Source: Amoebophrya sp. AT5.2 (lineage: Eukaryota; Sar; Dinophyceae; Syndiniales; Amoebophryaceae). Taken from it: 18,809 bases of DNA. The position numbers and the translations under genes were made by a program. The stretch lies in assembly GCA_005223375.1 (NCBI GenBank), contig RXOD01004727.1, positions 1 to 18,809 of the forward strand, read 5' to 3'. Each line of letters begins with the position of its first letter. Within the stretch, counting starts at the first letter, position 1. Below the pieces are notes generated by a model. It was not told the origin of the DNA. It worked only from the letters and a program-made list of their open reading frames with translations, and did not search any database. Of this stretch, positions 18,501 through 18,809 are shown one piece after another.

Positions 18501-18809
18501 CACACCGACCGCCGTCTGTGCCCATCATTAGGAAAACGGAGCAACACCTGCAGACCGTAGCCACGAAACCTGCTCTAGAGCAACACAAATAACCCTCGGA
18601 GCCATCATCTCGTTTGGGCGAGACTTACTTCTAAAAGGCAATTTGACGCCGCTAAATTTGAACGCAGGAAACCCAACTCAGCAGCCACAGCACCGTGAGC
18701 AGCAGAGTATGCAGCCGAGCACGCTGCCGGGCATGCAGCCGGGCATGCAGCAGGGCATGCAGCCGGGCATGCAGCAGGGCATGCAGCAGGGCATGCAGCA
18801 GGGCATGCA
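15588..18809 (+). CDS. ENTH-domain (epsin-like) protein with UBA-like and GMQ-repeat exons, 3' truncated
   Basis: ENTH domains bind phosphoinositides and help form clathrin-coated vesicles. Exon 1 (15588-15773) has QLKEALSNQNWGSPNTLLYDIA, the epsin VREATSNDPWG region. Exon 2 (15907-16032) has RRWRRVWKALNLIEVILKHG, matching WRHVYKAxxLxEYLxKxG. Exon 3 (16306-16459) has RFVDFRFQENGKD and REKAKRVQTLL, matching LKDFQYVDxxGKD and VREKAKQLVALL. The introns are GT-AG and phase 0; the second has a weak donor, GTCATT. Exons after this are less certain: a basic stretch about 16606-16750; a Gly/Pro-rich part ending near SDLFGG (about 16973-17115), a DLF-type clathrin or adaptor motif; a UBA-like exon 17291-17421 (AAQLMNVCGCSVEEARKLL, NNLETACDRFF); a Ser/Glu/Asp-rich exon about 17783-18090; and a last exon from 18668 with Gln-rich sequence and GMQ repeats that runs off the window. 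Exons from the UBA-like one onward could belong to a separate gene. Confidence 0.7.
18291..18323. repeat. Perfect hairpin with 11-base arms
   Basis: AGGTTGATCAA (18291-18301) and TTGATCAACCT (18313-18323) are perfect inverse copies around an 11-base loop. Each arm itself holds the palindrome TTGATCAA. It lies between the Ser-rich and GMQ exons, so probably in an intron. A T-run follows the second arm, but in a eukaryotic intron this need not mean termination. Confidence 0.8.
18727..18809 (+). repeat. 12-base coding tandem repeat, about 7 units, continuing beyond the window
   Basis: The unit is CCG/CAG-GGC-ATG-CAG, encoding Pro/Gln-Gly-Met-Gln. Starting at 18727, about seven units run to the window edge with variation only at the CCG/CAG codon. 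The near identity at DNA level suggests recent expansion. It lies in frame with the Gln-rich exon that begins at 18668. Confidence 0.9.

Noticed and set aside
1..18809. Spliced-leader relic, CRISPR array, rRNA or prokaryotic operon signals
   Set aside because: I looked for a dinoflagellate-type leader relic, spaced identical repeats, ribosomal RNA motifs and Shine-Dalgarno-linked operons and saw none. The introns in conserved genes exclude a prokaryote.

Overview
This window looks like nuclear DNA from an unidentified, fairly GC-rich microbial eukaryote (a protist). The evidence is that conserved eukaryotic protein domains (MOB, OTU, PUB, ENTH) are cut into in-frame pieces by introns of roughly 60-600 bases. 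Most of these introns have GT...AG ends with an AG|GT or AG|G context. Every supported gene lies on the + strand, and genes are separated by about 0.4-0.9 kb. One-way gene order and bacterial-like enzymes would suit an alveolate or dinoflagellate, but I found no spliced-leader relic or other decisive marker, so the lineage stays open.

Layout. Bases 1-814: the 3' part of an unrecognised gene with a hydrophobic C-terminus, followed at 1235-1360 by a short segment resembling part of it (a likely duplicate or gene fragment). 2097-2615: three small exons of a poly-glutamine, Ser/Ala-rich protein, either a separate small gene or the 5' end of the next one. 2851-5857: a multi-exon MOB-family kinase activator with all four zinc ligands. 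6702-10672: a glycoside hydrolase family 2 enzyme (beta-galactosidase-like) with one large intron. 11554-13177: a two-exon deubiquitinase-like protein joining an OTU protease domain to a PUB domain. 13987-15153: an intronless aldose 1-epimerase (galactose mutarotase type). 15588 to the window end: an ENTH-domain (epsin-like) gene, apparently with a UBA-like exon, a Ser/Asp/Glu-rich exon and a Gly-Met-Gln repeat region that runs off the edge.

Possible links between genes. The GH2 enzyme and the aldose 1-epimerase are natural partners: one would release beta-galactose, the other converts it to the alpha form used by the Leloir pathway. The OTU-PUB protein and the ENTH/UBA-like gene both point to ubiquitin and membrane traffic or p97 biology. 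In a eukaryote such neighbourhood may be coincidence.

The most interesting points are the OTU-PUB fusion with an Asn in place of the usual motif Asp, the ENTH plus UBA-like combination, the GH2/mutarotase pair, several exon junctions that do not fit simple GT-AG splicing and sit on short direct repeats, and a motif repeated three times at exactly 75-base spacing. Exon ends were placed by eye from homology and reading frame. They are firm for the OTU gene and the central MOB and ENTH exons, and tentative elsewhere.
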